From: Microbacterium terregens
GTDB taxonomy: Bacteria > Pseudomonadota > Alphaproteobacteria > Sphingomonadales > Sphingomonadaceae
Assembly (NCBI RefSeq): GCF_027922045.1
Contig: NZ_BSEX01000001.1
Location: 1 to 64,000, forward strand
Direction: 5' to 3'
Length of the DNA stretch: 64,000 nucleotides
The notes below the pieces were generated by a model that was not told where the DNA came from, searched no databases, and worked only from the letters and a program-made list of their open reading frames with translations. Position numbers and translations under genes: made by a program. Shown one piece after another: positions 34,610 through 42,606 of the stretch (positions within the stretch are counted from its first letter, which is position 1; every line of letters begins with the position of its first letter).

Positions 34610-35956
34610 ATGCCCAACCTTACCGATAAGCTCGACAGCCTGATTAAGTCGATCGAACGCGAAACCGCTAATAGCCTTGAAGCCCTCGCCGCTGAGCGTG
34701 ACGGGTTCAAGATGCGGGCGGAAGTCGCCGAGGCTGAGCGCGACAATCTCAAGTTTCGGCTTGGTCGCGTGATCAACGCTCTTGACCTGAACCTTGCCCC
34801 GATCGTGCCCGCCGAGCCTGCCCCGGATGGTGAGGACGAGCCCTTGGCCCCGGCGCTTGATACGGACTTTCTGGAAAGCGAGGAACGCGCGCAACGTCAC
34901 TTCCTCTTGCGCCACCTCAACTACAAAGCGCCCGAGCCGATCGACATTAGCGATGCGATCAACGACGCTTGGGGGATTGGCGGCATTGTGATGATGAGCG
35001 AGGAACGCGCTAACCTCATTCTCGATCGCCTCTTTGCCGAATACTCCAGCGCGATGGGTAACAGCGACGTGCTCACGCACCGGATCGCCGATTTCGACGT
35101 GCCCGATGATTTCGATTGGGATGCGGCAATCGCTCGCCTTGACGCGATCCTCGAGGCTGGTGAGCCCGTGCCGACGTTCAAGGGCTGGGATGACGACAAG
35201 CCCGCCACGCCTGAGCCTGCCCCCAAGCCGCGCCGTCGCCGCAAGGCGGCACTTGGCCCCAAGGCGGACGCCAAGCCCGTGGCGGTGCCCGCGCAGCCCG
35301 ACAACGCCAATGATGCCGCAATCATCCGGGCGCTTGAGGGTGCCGCTCAGGATCGCCCCGGCGAGTTCATCAAGGTGGCGGACCTCTACGCCCGCGCCAA
35401 GCTGGCGGGCTATACGAACGGTGAGCCCGCGCTTCGCTTCCGCATGAAGCTTGCGACTAACCCGCTCGCCAAGCAGCGTGCCGACATAATCGAGGAACAG
35501 GCATCGCCGCTGGCGTGGAAGTTGCGCGATCCTAAGCCCGATGGTGGCGACAAGATCGACCAGCCCGACGCCGACGATAAGGCCCCGGTTGCCCCTGAGC
35601 CTGCCCCGGACGCTAAGCCCGAGCCCGTGAAGCTCTACGGACGCCTTGCGCCCGCCGATCGCCTCAAGCGCGACCGGCTCTTGCTCGCAGCGCTCGGCGA
35701 CGAAGGACGGACGTTTAGCGAATGGTCGCGCGAGATCACCGCGCGGGGCGGCGACATGGGGCCGAACCCCTCGCACTTTATTGAGGCCGCGCAACAGCGC
35801 ATGAAGGTTGGCTATACCGGGAAAGACGGGCCGAGCCGCCACGGACTGTCTGTTAAAGACGGCTATATCACCCGCAACCACTTTGGCGGGGGCGCGACGT
35901 TCTACGCTTACCCGTCGCTAAAGGAAGCGCTCGCTAAGCTGGAGGCGAGCAAGTGA
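34610..35956 (+). CDS. Hypothetical phage protein with coiled coil and winged-helix-like segments
   Basis: 448 residues. An N-terminal coiled coil (about 1-55), an acidic Pro-rich linker, a basic KPRRRRKAALGPK patch near residue 205, then two segments with helix-turn-helix-like pattern (about 235-300 and 345-430) joined by another Pro/Asp-rich linker. The layout suggests a DNA-binding protein, perhaps for replication or regulation, but no family is recognised. The start has only a weak ribosome site. A 26-codon ORF overlaps its stop (GTGA). Confidence 0.55.
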   Translation: MPNLTDKLDSLIKSIERETANSLEALAAERDGFKMRAEVAEAERDNLKFRLGRVINALDLNLAPIVPAEPAPDGEDEPLAPALDTDFLESEERAQRHFLLRHLNYKAPEPIDISDAINDAWGIGGIVMMSEERANLILDRLFAEYSSAMGNSDVLTHRIADFDVPDDFDWDAAIARLDAILEAGEPVPTFKGWDDDKPATPEPAPKPRRRRKAALGPKADAKPVAVPAQPDNANDAAIIRALEGAAQDRPGEFIKVADLYARAKLAGYTNGEPALRFRMKLATNPLAKQRADIIEEQASPLAWKLRDPKPDGGDKIDQPDADDKAPVAPEPAPDAKPEPVKLYGRLAPADRLKRDRLLLAALGDEGRTFSEWSREITARGGDMGPNPSHFIEAAQQRMKVGYTGKDGPSRHGLSVKDGYITRNHFGGGATFYAYPSLKEALAKLEASK

Positions 35957-36033
35957 GCGCCTTTCTCGACTTTCTGGAGTCTGAGCTTGGTTCGTTCAAC
36001 GACGCGATCGTGAAGGCGCGCGTGGGCGGATAA
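35953..36033 (+). CDS. 26-residue ORF coupled to the preceding gene
   Basis: GTG at 35,953 overlaps the previous stop (GTGA) and reads VSAFLDFLESELGSFNDAIV and seven more residues, amphipathic and plausible as a small peptide. A bidirectional terminator follows. No function can be given. Confidence 0.35.
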   Translation: MSAFLDFLESELGSFNDAIVKARVGG

Positions 36034-36059
36034 GAGGCTCGCCAGACGCTGAAACGAAC

Positions 36060-36089
36060 AAGGGCGGGCCTTGCGGCCCGCCCTTCCTT
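36060..36089. terminator. Bidirectional terminator
   Basis: A perfect 11-pair stem (36060-36070 with 36075-36085), TTGC loop, then CCTTTT on the plus strand. It lies between convergent genes. Confidence 0.85.
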
Positions 36090-36116
36090 TTAGCCCCTCA
36101 GTGGCCCTTAAACGGC

Positions 36117-36602
36117 TCAGGAGTCCTTTGCCGCCTTCCGTGCCGCGACGCTCTCGGCGAACCGAGCGCGACGCTCAGGCGACCAGCCCGCGCGCTTGGG
36201 CTTAGGCGTGATAGCGTGCGAAGTGAGCTTCACGCCCCCGGCGAGCGGATCGCTCTTGCCCTTGCTCGCGTTGTGAAGCGTTTCGTCCAACTCGCCCGCC
36301 TCAACGTCCTTGCGAAGCTCAGCAAGCGCGTTGGGGAAGCGCTCAGCAGGAATGAAAAACTCGCTCTTGCCCTCGATCATCACCGGCACGCCCGCCAGCT
36401 TGGGCATGAAGCGAACCGTGTTGTTGTTGGCGCTCCACAGAGCGTTCGCGCCACGGGGCTGCTTGCCTTCGTCAAACTGCTTAGCCGCTTTGTCGAGCGC
36501 GCTCAGGAACGGCTTCCGGTGCTTCGTTTTGTCCGGGGCAACGTAGTGGAAAGCTTCAGAAAGCTTGTCGTCTACCAGAGCCAAGAATCCCTTCAACGCC
36601 AT
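36117..36602 (-). CDS. Hypothetical phage protein, basic C-terminus
   Basis: 161 residues. No domain recognised. The middle is mixed helix and strand (FMPKLAGVPVMIEGKSEFFIP), the C-terminus is basic (PKPKRAGWSPERRARFAESV), which suggests nucleic-acid contact. The ATG follows AGGAG by seven bases, and the stop of a small HTH gene lies 12 bases upstream, so the pair form an operon. Confidence 0.65.
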   Translation of the reverse strand: MALKGFLALVDDKLSEAFHYVAPDKTKHRKPFLSALDKAAKQFDEGKQPRGANALWSANNNTVRFMPKLAGVPVMIEGKSEFFIPAERFPNALAELRKDVEAGELDETLHNASKGKSDPLAGGVKLTSHAITPKPKRAGWSPERRARFAESVAARKAAKDS

Positions 36603-36614
36603 GTTCCGACTCCT

Positions 36615-36770
36615 CTACAGCAGTTCGCTTAAGCGCCCCGTAAGTCGGTTGCGCCCGCACTTCAAGATTTTACTGAGCCATGGCGGAGAAATCCCGACGG
36701 CCTTAGCGATTTCTTTCGTGCAAGGCTTGATCGCCGCCCTATGGGCGTCACCAGCCGATCTGAGCGACAT
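36615..36770 (-). CDS. 51-residue helix-turn-helix regulator
   Basis: An ORF too short to be found by length alone. Residues 19-36 read KEIAKAVGISPPWLSKIL, a textbook helix-turn-helix (EIAKAVGIS, turn, PPWLSKIL) as in Cro/CI or MerR-type folds, followed by a short basic tail. Its TAG directly precedes the AGGAG of the 161-residue gene. A TTGACG sequence lies about 30 bases upstream of the ATG. It is the only classical DNA-binding regulator I see in this part of the prophage, so a Cro-like or operon-specific role is possible. Confidence 0.6.
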   Translation of the reverse strand: MSLRSAGDAHRAAIKPCTKEIAKAVGISPPWLSKILKCGRNRLTGRLSELL

Positions 36771-36858
36771 TCTCGGTAAGCGCTGGCTCAGATCGTCAAT
36801 CCCGAATGATCATCCCCGCCCCCATGACAGGCGGAGCCTTTCTCCGTAGGCTGACAGA

Positions 36859-37629
36859 ATGAAAACCAAGACGATTGGGGTAGGTCTACTACTGGTGGGG
36901 GCGGGAGCGCTCGCGGAAGACGCGCGCTCTTGGGCCGTTGGCGAGCTTCTGAACGCCATCAAACCAGCCGGAGGCTGGAACCTTGCGGGCATCGTGAGCA
37001 TGCCATGGGGGAGCATCATAGGCGTCCCCGTCTTCCTGATCGCTGCGTTATGGTTGCTATGGGACGCCTTCGGGCGAGCTTCCTTTCGCGCCCGGTTCGG
37101 CGCTGAGAGAGTGCTGGCCGAGCATGTGGCCCCGCTCAAGGCCAGATTCGAGTTCAATTATGCGCACATTCAAAACATCTACACGGCACTTGGCGCGCTT
37201 CGCGATCGGGAGCGGTTGAAGGAGTCGAGGGAAAAACTCGAAATCACTGAGCGGAGTATCTGGCAGCTTACCGCACTGCCAGAGATTAACGATTCGCTTG
37301 CGTTCACCCTAACCTCGTTCGAGGCCGAGTGGACCGACGAACTCAATTATTGGGTGAGCATCGCGCAGGCCTACGATGAAGGAATCGGCACCCGCATCAA
37401 CACGCTCTCGGAAGAACAGAGGAAAGAGCCCCTGCCCTTCAACGCTGAGGGCTTAGAAAGCGGCACCATCCTGAGCTTTATAGCGTGGCGCGCGCTTTGC
37501 GAGAACTGGCGGGCACATGCGGAGACGATTGAGGGTATTGTCGAAGACGCAGCGTTTCGTGGAGAAACCCCTTTTAAACAAGAGTCACGCCAGCTTCGCC
37601 TCCTCCCGAGCGTGTTCCACGTGTTTTAA
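36859..37629 (+). CDS. Membrane protein with cytoplasmic helical domain
   Basis: 256 residues. Two hydrophobic segments (about 5-22 and 48-70) are followed by a helical soluble domain. Not recognised. Its layout, two membrane segments plus a large cytosolic part, recurs in the 273-residue gene at 39,426. Superinfection exclusion is one possibility (speculation). Confidence 0.6.
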   Translation: MKTKTIGVGLLLVGAGALAEDARSWAVGELLNAIKPAGGWNLAGIVSMPWGSIIGVPVFLIAALWLLWDAFGRASFRARFGAERVLAEHVAPLKARFEFNYAHIQNIYTALGALRDRERLKESREKLEITERSIWQLTALPEINDSLAFTLTSFEAEWTDELNYWVSIAQAYDEGIGTRINTLSEEQRKEPLPFNAEGLESGTILSFIAWRALCENWRAHAETIEGIVEDAAFRGETPFKQESRQLRLLPSVFHVF

Positions 37630-37640
37630 GTTAAGAGGAT

Positions 37641-37658
37641 GGTAGCTGCGCAGCTACC
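37641..37658. repeat. 18-base perfect palindrome between convergent genes
   Basis: GGTAGCTGCGCAGCTACC lies 12 bases after the membrane-protein stop and before the leftward HNH gene stop. It may act as a terminator hairpin in both directions, though no U-tract follows. Confidence 0.5.
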
Positions 37659-37701
37659 GCCCCCCTTCGGTGGCGGAGAACATCACCCGGCATGGTCGCG
37701 A

Positions 37702-38283
37702 TCATGCGGCCACCCCAAACATGATTGCCGCCGTGATCGCCCCGATCACCATAAAGGCATACTCGCCGTGATACCGGCGATCCGCCTCCGCATAGACCTC
37801 CGCAGCACGCTCAGGCGTCGGGTATGAACCGAGGTGGACGCGCTGCCCGTTGATCCTGATGACCGCCTCCCAAGGGTTAAAGCGATTGACGGGGCGGCAA
37901 GTCACCCCCTTGAAGTTCGTCCTCCCCTTGCCCGCGACGTTGCGCATGTTTTGAGAGCGGGTCGCGGGGCGGAGGTTTTCGATCCGATTGTTTAGCTTGT
38001 TCGTGTCGCGATGGTCGAGTTCACCGGGCCATTCGCCATAGTGGAGGGCCCACGCCAGTCGGTGCCCAAGATGGTTGCCGTGACCGGGCACCCTGATCCA
38101 GCGGTAGCCGCCGTTCATGACCGAGCCGACCGCCTTCCCGGCATAGCGGCGATTGAACGCGAGGATGTAGGGATCATCACCTTCACGCTCGCGCGTGCGG
38201 ATTTCGCCAGTCTCGGGATTATAGGTAAAGTGCTGGCGAAGCTCGGCGATCGAGGGGAGCGGGTGCTTACGAGGACGGGCCAC
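37702..38283 (-). CDS. HNH endonuclease with AP2 DNA-binding domain
   Basis: 193 residues from GTG 38,283. An HNH_3 domain with GHRLAWALHYG, LDHRDTNKLNNRIENLRP (catalytic His and two Asn) is followed by an AP2/ERF fold (NFKGVTCRPVNRFNPWEAVI, VHLGSYPTPERAAEVY). This is the layout of free-standing phage homing endonucleases. The start is chosen for the GGGGAGG site upstream; it lies one base after the stop of the small membrane protein. Confidence 0.85.
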   Translation of the reverse strand: MARPRKHPLPSIAELRQHFTYNPETGEIRTREREGDDPYILAFNRRYAGKAVGSVMNGGYRWIRVPGHGNHLGHRLAWALHYGEWPGELDHRDTNKLNNRIENLRPATRSQNMRNVAGKGRTNFKGVTCRPVNRFNPWEAVIRINGQRVHLGSYPTPERAAEVYAEADRRYHGEYAFMVIGAITAAIMFGVAA

Positions 38284-38284
38284 C

Positions 38285-38482
38285 TTAGCGATCCTCCCCG
38301 TTGTCGTTGATCGCGTCGCGAACCTCGAAGTAGCGAAGCGAGCGCGCCTCGTCGGCGATGACCGTCTCGACACGACCAAGGGCAGCTTCCGCACGCTCCG
38401 CGCGCATCGTCTGGCGCACCAGTGCGCTGAACAAGATTATGGCGATGAGGATCGCCAGTATGGTAATGATGGTAGCGGACAT
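38285..38482 (-). CDS. Small single-pass membrane protein
   Basis: 65 residues: MSATIITILAILIAIILFSA membrane segment, then a charged helix. An in-frame ATG at 38,515, nine bases after a TAAATA box, would add 11 residues. The ATG at 38,482 is preferred because GGAG lies eight bases before it, and the segment between forms a hairpin. Its form recalls an inner-membrane spanin but no lysis genes are adjacent. First gene of a leftward pair with the HNH endonuclease. Confidence 0.55.
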   Translation of the reverse strand: MSATIITILAILIAIILFSALVRQTMRAERAEAALGRVETVIADEARSLRYFEVRDAINDNGEDR

Positions 38483-38491
38483 AGAAGTTCT

Positions 38492-38524
38492 CCATGAGGG
38501 CGGGCCTGCCCTCATGGATATTTA
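38492..38524 (-). promoter_or_regulatory. TAAATA box followed by 5' stem-loop (minus strand)
   Basis: On the minus strand TAAATA (38,524-38,519) is followed two bases later by a perfect ten-pair stem (38,517-38,508 with 38,501-38,492, six-base loop). The 3' arm ends at the ribosome site of the small membrane protein. The layout matches the leaders of the capsid and tail tube genes. Confidence 0.6.
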
Positions 38525-39291
38525 TGCGCGCGGCTAAAACTGGTGCCGTTAAGCTCCTAAACGCCAATATTGCGCGCGTGTTCGACCTTCTTGTATAAAT
38601 ATACTTGATGATAGAGCATCGGGTCGTCAGCCCGTTGTTCACGGAACCCGAGCGGTGATCTCGCTAAGAACCTCGCCACGAACGGCGCGTTGAACTCGAC
38701 ATAGCGTTTCGAGCAGCGAGATAGGCGGAAGGTGCCCCGCCGAGTGGAATATAGCCCCGCCCTTGGACCCGGAGGGATCACGGAGCTACACCGCCGCCCG
38801 AGTGGCGATGCGAGGTGTAGTGGGAGCGATCCGGCTGTTCCTCCACGCGCCGAAGCAGGAAAGGCGTGAAACAGCACTTCTCTCGACGGGGGACGCTTGA
38901 GCACTTAGCGCATCCTCCGCCGCCTTACCTGAATGCTTTCGATCGGATCGGTAGGGCGCACCGTTAGTAGGCGATGATCCGCCGCTTGCGAGACCCGACA
39001 GGCACCAGCCACTTACCGCCACGTCTCGATCACAAGCGACCGGGGAGCCGGGGGAGAGAGGCACGGCTATGGACCTACCGCTAACCGAGGGTTCGACTGA
39101 CACTCAAGCCGCCGATCGGAAGCTAAGCCCCTTCACGGATGATGATTAGCCACGACTCCCCATGACAGATGCTCCACTCCCTTGCCCGAGCATCTGTCAT
39201 GGGGGTTAAGGCTAATGTGCTTACGGATGATGATTGAGCGTGACCTCTTCACTCGCCTTTATGACGCGATCGTTCGTTAGAGCGAACGCAT
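38525..39291. other. 750-base stretch without clear genes, rich in inverted repeats
   Basis: Contains a plus-strand TATAAATA (38,594-38,601); CTACACC/GGTGTAG pairing 38,786-38,792 with 38,814-38,820 around an inner GCC/GGC stem; and the long hairpin at 39,158-39,204. Frames in either strand are short and poorly protein-like; a minus-strand frame ending at 38,557 (LGFREQRADDPMLYHQVYLY) looks the most coding but has no good start. A non-coding RNA or a remnant are both possible. Confidence 0.4.
39135..39235. repeat. 17-pair hairpin flanked by direct repeats
   Basis: CCCCATGACAGATGCTC (39,158-39,174) pairs perfectly with 39,188-39,204 across a 13-base loop. The 13-base ACGGATGATGATT occurs on both sides, at 39,135-39,147 and 39,223-39,235, each followed by a similar AGC..GAC. 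No gene covers it. It may be a structured RNA, a replication or partition site, or a small mobile unit. Confidence 0.65.
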
Positions 39292-39429
39292 GTGAGCGAG
39301 AACGAACAAGATCGCTGGCGAGCGCTTAGCTCGCCATTTGAGAGCAAACCTGCTACGTCTATGCGGCTACTTGGCGGCAAGTATGGCAGGCCAGAGATCG
39401 ACCCAACAGGAAAGCGCGGGCAAAGATGA
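39292..39429 (+). CDS. 45-residue small protein upstream of membrane protein
   Basis: GTG at 39,292 reads MSENEQDRWRALSSPFESKP and then SMRLLGGKYGRPEIDPTGK, a convincing short protein. Its TGA overlaps the ATG of the next gene (ATGA at 39,426-39,429), so they are translationally coupled. No family recognised. Confidence 0.5.
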   Translation: MSENEQDRWRALSSPFESKPATSMRLLGGKYGRPEIDPTGKRGQR

Positions 39430-40247
39430 AGTTATGGCGATATCTTCAGGGCAGTTGGGAGCGCATCTTGTTCGGTTGCGTGGGCGCGGTATGCCTCGCT
39501 TTTACCTTTGTGTTCCTTTGGAATGAAGAAGTGACAGCCGCCTCAGCCGTGTTCGCGATGGGGTTCTTCGCCTTCTTCTACTCCAACCTTGCCCGCTTCA
39601 AGCGCTTCAAAGGACTCGGGTTCGAAGCCGAGCTATGGGAGGATAAGCAGAAGGAAGCCGCCGACCTCATCGAACGGCTAAAGAGTGTTGTCACCGTCTA
39701 TACGCGCGAGATCGTGATGAACAGCGTGCTGCGCGGGCGCTTGGGCGGTAGCGATAGCTGGCAAAAGCGGTGGGACTTGTTCAACGAGCTACAAGGTCGT
39801 CACGGCGAGTTGGGGCAGCAAATCGACTTCAGTGGCCTTCGTCACGATGTCGAAAGCGCGTTCCTCTTTGACATGTGCTCGCCGTTGGTGGCGAGCGTAA
39901 GGCGCTCTATCGAGAGTTCGAAGACCGAACTTCTACGTGACGCGCGGAAGCGGTTCGGAAGTTCGATCACGGACATTGAAGGCTGGAACAGGTTCCATGA
40001 AGAGGTTCGCTCGGTGGGGATTGTAGAGGACAACCTGTTCGAGCGAGCGAAAACCCGGAACATTGCTCAAGAGACAGTGGCCACAGCACAGACCTTCAAA
40101 GAGTGGCTGAGGGAGCGCTTTTCTGTCGATCTTGTATTCACACCGGGGGTGCTCGAAAGGCTTTCAAAGATCGCGGAAGTTGCAAGGCAGCGACCGATAG
40201 CGATCACTCCGAAGCTTATCGAATGGGCAGACGATCGCAGCGTCTAA
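39426..40247 (+). CDS. Membrane protein with large cytoplasmic helical domain
   Basis: 273 residues. Two adjacent membrane segments (about 13-33 and 36-58), then a soluble, helical, charged domain of about 210 residues. Not recognised. Such two-helix anchors on cytosolic domains are common in phage exclusion and abortive-infection proteins, but nothing specific supports that here. No good ribosome site precedes its ATG; translation probably relies on coupling to the 45-residue ORF. Confidence 0.6.
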   Translation: MKLWRYLQGSWERILFGCVGAVCLAFTFVFLWNEEVTAASAVFAMGFFAFFYSNLARFKRFKGLGFEAELWEDKQKEAADLIERLKSVVTVYTREIVMNSVLRGRLGGSDSWQKRWDLFNELQGRHGELGQQIDFSGLRHDVESAFLFDMCSPLVASVRRSIESSKTELLRDARKRFGSSITDIEGWNRFHEEVRSVGIVEDNLFERAKTRNIAQETVATAQTFKEWLRERFSVDLVFTPGVLERLSKIAEVARQRPIAITPKLIEWADDRSV

Positions 40248-40294
40248 ACCGGATGTAGCACCGTCGAATGTCGGAGCCACCTCCGCCAGCGGCC

Positions 40295-40310
40295 CCGTTG
40301 TTCACAACGG
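40295..40310. terminator. Hairpin between convergent genes
   Basis: CCGTTGT (40,295-40,301) and ACAACGG (40,304-40,310) form a perfect seven-pair stem with a two-base loop. No U-tract, so termination is only likely. Confidence 0.4.
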
Positions 40311-40318
40311 ATTAGAGG

Positions 40319-41230
40319 TCACGAGTTGCCCTCTTCACGTCTGGATAACGGGTTCTTCAAATCCGTGCCAAAGCGATTTCTGATGAAGCGGTCCTGAGCG
40401 CGATCGACCGCTCCGACGAAACAGCGTGCGCTTCCGGCGACCCATTGGTTGACCTGCGTGACAAGGTAGCGCGGCGGCAAAGCGGTAATTTCCTCAAGCT
40501 TACTTTTCTCCCAAGCCATCACTACCACTCGACGCGGCGATATCGGGATTGCGAAGTGCCCACCCGGCACCGCAATTCCGTTTGTTCGCACGACGAAATC
40601 GTCCGAGATCAGAAAGCTTGGCACCTCGGGCGGTATGACGATCACGCGAAAGTGCAGATCATTCAGTATCTGCCCTACCCTCTCCCCCACGAAGATGGAC
40701 GGGAGCACGCGCAAAACCGCGCTCTCGATGTCGGAGACAGAATGACGGGCGATATACTCCTCTAACGTCGCGGGGTCGTCCGGGTTCTTCATTGCCGGAT
40801 AGCGTTCACCAAGACTCTCAATCGCCCTGCGCCAATCGTAAGCCCCGGAGTGTTTCACTGCGCGTAGCGTGGCGGGCGTGCGGTAGAACAACGCCCGCAC
40901 AAACACGCTCCACGCGGAGCGTTCTTCGTCACTCAGATTGAGAACAGGCGTGGCATTGAGCTTTCTGAGCACAGGGGCCGCGAGATCATCAATGCGCTGG
41001 AAGACGCGCGTTTCCAGCCAAGCCATGCCGAGCCGCTTGTCATCCGGGGAGCTATAGAGGTGCTTTTCGAACCCGGTCTCGCTCGGAAACACCCGCTTGA
41101 CCATAATCTTGGCCACGTGCGGTTTCGTGTATCTCTCAAGCTTGCCATCAGCGCCCGCCCACTCACGCAGATAGAACTCGGGAACGTAGTGGTGCTTGGC
41201 GGGAGTCGCAGGGGAACCTCGCGAGACCAT
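40319..41230 (-). CDS. DUF4238 family protein
   Basis: 303 residues. The N-terminal KHHYVPEFYLREWAG is the DUF4238 signature, followed by ETGFEKHLYSSPD and the ISDDFVVRTN and FAIPISPRRVVV blocks. The family is found in prophages and islands, and its biochemical activity is not established to my knowledge. It is the last of five leftward genes with almost no spacing; its start follows the previous stop immediately. Confidence 0.78.
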   Translation of the reverse strand: MVSRGSPATPAKHHYVPEFYLREWAGADGKLERYTKPHVAKIMVKRVFPSETGFEKHLYSSPDDKRLGMAWLETRVFQRIDDLAAPVLRKLNATPVLNLSDEERSAWSVFVRALFYRTPATLRAVKHSGAYDWRRAIESLGERYPAMKNPDDPATLEEYIARHSVSDIESAVLRVLPSIFVGERVGQILNDLHFRVIVIPPEVPSFLISDDFVVRTNGIAVPGGHFAIPISPRRVVVMAWEKSKLEEITALPPRYLVTQVNQWVAGSARCFVGAVDRAQDRFIRNRFGTDLKNPLSRREEGNS

Positions 41231-41704
41231 CTACTTCGGCACGTCCTCGCATTCCGCCTCAATGTCGATGCCGTCGAAGGACTCGCGCCAGTCGAGCCGA
41301 TCCTTGAGGCTCATGCCCTTGTAGCCCTCCCCGGCCTCGATCTCGGCACGCTTCTCCTGAACGCGGCGGCTTGCTTGACAAGCCTGCTGATGCGCGAACC
41401 GCTCACCCTCTTGCGCCAGCGGTTTCAGCTTGGCTGCACGGCTTACCCGCACCGCATAGAGGGCTTTGTAGACCTGTTCGACCGTCGCTCCATCCGTGAG
41501 CACGATTTCAGGGTAGCGGCTGCGCAGCGACGCGATTTCGTCAAGCCGTGCCGCCCGCGACCGGCGCAGCGTGTCGTGATGCTCAGTGATCGCCTCAAGC
41601 TCAGCATCGATCGCCAGAACGTCCTTCACGCCAGCATCGAGCGTCGCCTTCTGTTCGGGGGTGAGTTGAAGGGCAAGCGCCGAGAGCAACAAGGACAACA
41701 TCAT
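41231..41704 (-). CDS. Hypothetical protein with hydrophobic N-terminus
   Basis: 157 residues. A short hydrophobic start (MMLSLLLSALALQL) could be a signal peptide or anchor; the rest is a charged helical bundle with one Cys pair. Not recognised. Its ATG overlaps the stop of the Abi-alpha gene (ATGA). Confidence 0.6.
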   Translation of the reverse strand: MMLSLLLSALALQLTPEQKATLDAGVKDVLAIDAELEAITEHHDTLRRSRAARLDEIASLRSRYPEIVLTDGATVEQVYKALYAVRVSRAAKLKPLAQEGERFAHQQACQASRRVQEKRAEIEAGEGYKGMSLKDRLDWRESFDGIDIEAECEDVPK

Positions 41705-42585
41705 TTCGGGTCCGACCGATCCATCGTGACGGCCTTCATGAACTCCATCCCAAGCGGCGTTAGCATGTGGCTCAATTCCGGCACCGCAATGCTGCCCATC
41801 AGACCGCCTACGCCAAATGGGCTCTGATATTGGATCGGGATCGATTGATCCTCCGCATACGGGACGGCCCCCGATGCCTGATAGATGAGGGTGAGTAGTG
41901 AAGAGAGCATTTCCTGAAAACGCTGGGGATCGATGAGCGCCGCGTCAATGCGCCGGTCCCGATCGTAAAAGGCTGTCAGCACCCCGTTGGCATTGAAGAA
42001 ACGGGGCGTTGCCGTGATGCAGCGTAGCCGGTGAAGGTTTTGGATGGAGACGCCACGCTCTTCCTCGCTGAAAGTTCGCCAACTGGCATCCGCCTTCGCG
42101 TTCGCCTCCGCAGTGTATGCGTTGACCTCTTCCTTGCTGTGAAAGAGCCGTTCAGCAACGCGGGGATAAAGAAGGTCGAGGAGCGCAGAATCGGCGGGCG
42201 TGAGCGACCGAAGTAGCTCAATATGAAGCTTGTTGATCGATGGCCTCTCCGCCGTCGCCGCCTTCACGATCAGCCGAGCCCAAAGCTCCTGAACGTCGTC
42301 CTCATCCTCCTGCGATGCCGCTTCGAGCGTTCGCATTGCGTCTCCGAACGGGAGCGCTTGCAGCAGAGCATCGGGAAAGTCGCGCTCAGCCGCGATCCGA
42401 TCGACCTTCCGCTGTATCCTGAGCAGGTTCTGGAAGCGCCAAAGCTTCATCTGGTCGCTTAGCATGTCGCCGAACTCGGTGAGTGCCGAGCCAAACGCTC
42501 GCCGCAGCGCCCCCCGTCCGCCGCTCGCAACCTCCTTGAGCGCCTCGACACCGGGACCGGAAAACTCAGCTTTGATCTCGACCAT
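41701..42585 (-). CDS. Abi-alpha (DUF4393) abortive-infection-like protein
   Basis: 294 residues. The region WRFQNLLRIQRKVDRIAAER, then LQALPFGDAMRTLEAASQED, then VQELWARLIVKAA matches the Abi-alpha/DUF4393 signature, and a following LLRSLTPADSALLDLLYP helix is also typical. The C-terminus (GVGGLMGSIAVPELSHMLTPLG) resembles the winged-helix end of the family. Members are linked to phage resistance. The mechanism is not known to me. Third gene of five in the leftward cluster. Confidence 0.78.
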   Translation of the reverse strand: MVEIKAEFSGPGVEALKEVASGGRGALRRAFGSALTEFGDMLSDQMKLWRFQNLLRIQRKVDRIAAERDFPDALLQALPFGDAMRTLEAASQEDEDDVQELWARLIVKAATAERPSINKLHIELLRSLTPADSALLDLLYPRVAERLFHSKEEVNAYTAEANAKADASWRTFSEEERGVSIQNLHRLRCITATPRFFNANGVLTAFYDRDRRIDAALIDPQRFQEMLSSLLTLIYQASGAVPYAEDQSIPIQYQSPFGVGGLMGSIAVPELSHMLTPLGMEFMKAVTMDRSDPK

Positions 42586-42606
42586 TCGCCCTCCCCGGAA
42601 CCTGCG

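Noticed and set aside
36565..36849. Plus-strand frame of 94 codons
   Set aside because: It overlaps the start of the 161-residue gene and lies opposite the 51-residue HTH gene, which has a clear fold pattern and operon spacing.
38594..38610. TATAAATA with ATG 12 bases later on the plus strand as a leaderless gene
   Set aside because: The frame ends after 16 codons. The box may still be a promoter for a non-coding RNA, so it is noted only within the structured region.
39135..39235. CRISPR-like repeat-spacer pattern
   Set aside because: Only two copies of a 13-base repeat flank one hairpin; no further units and no cas genes. No CRISPR array was seen anywhere in the window.
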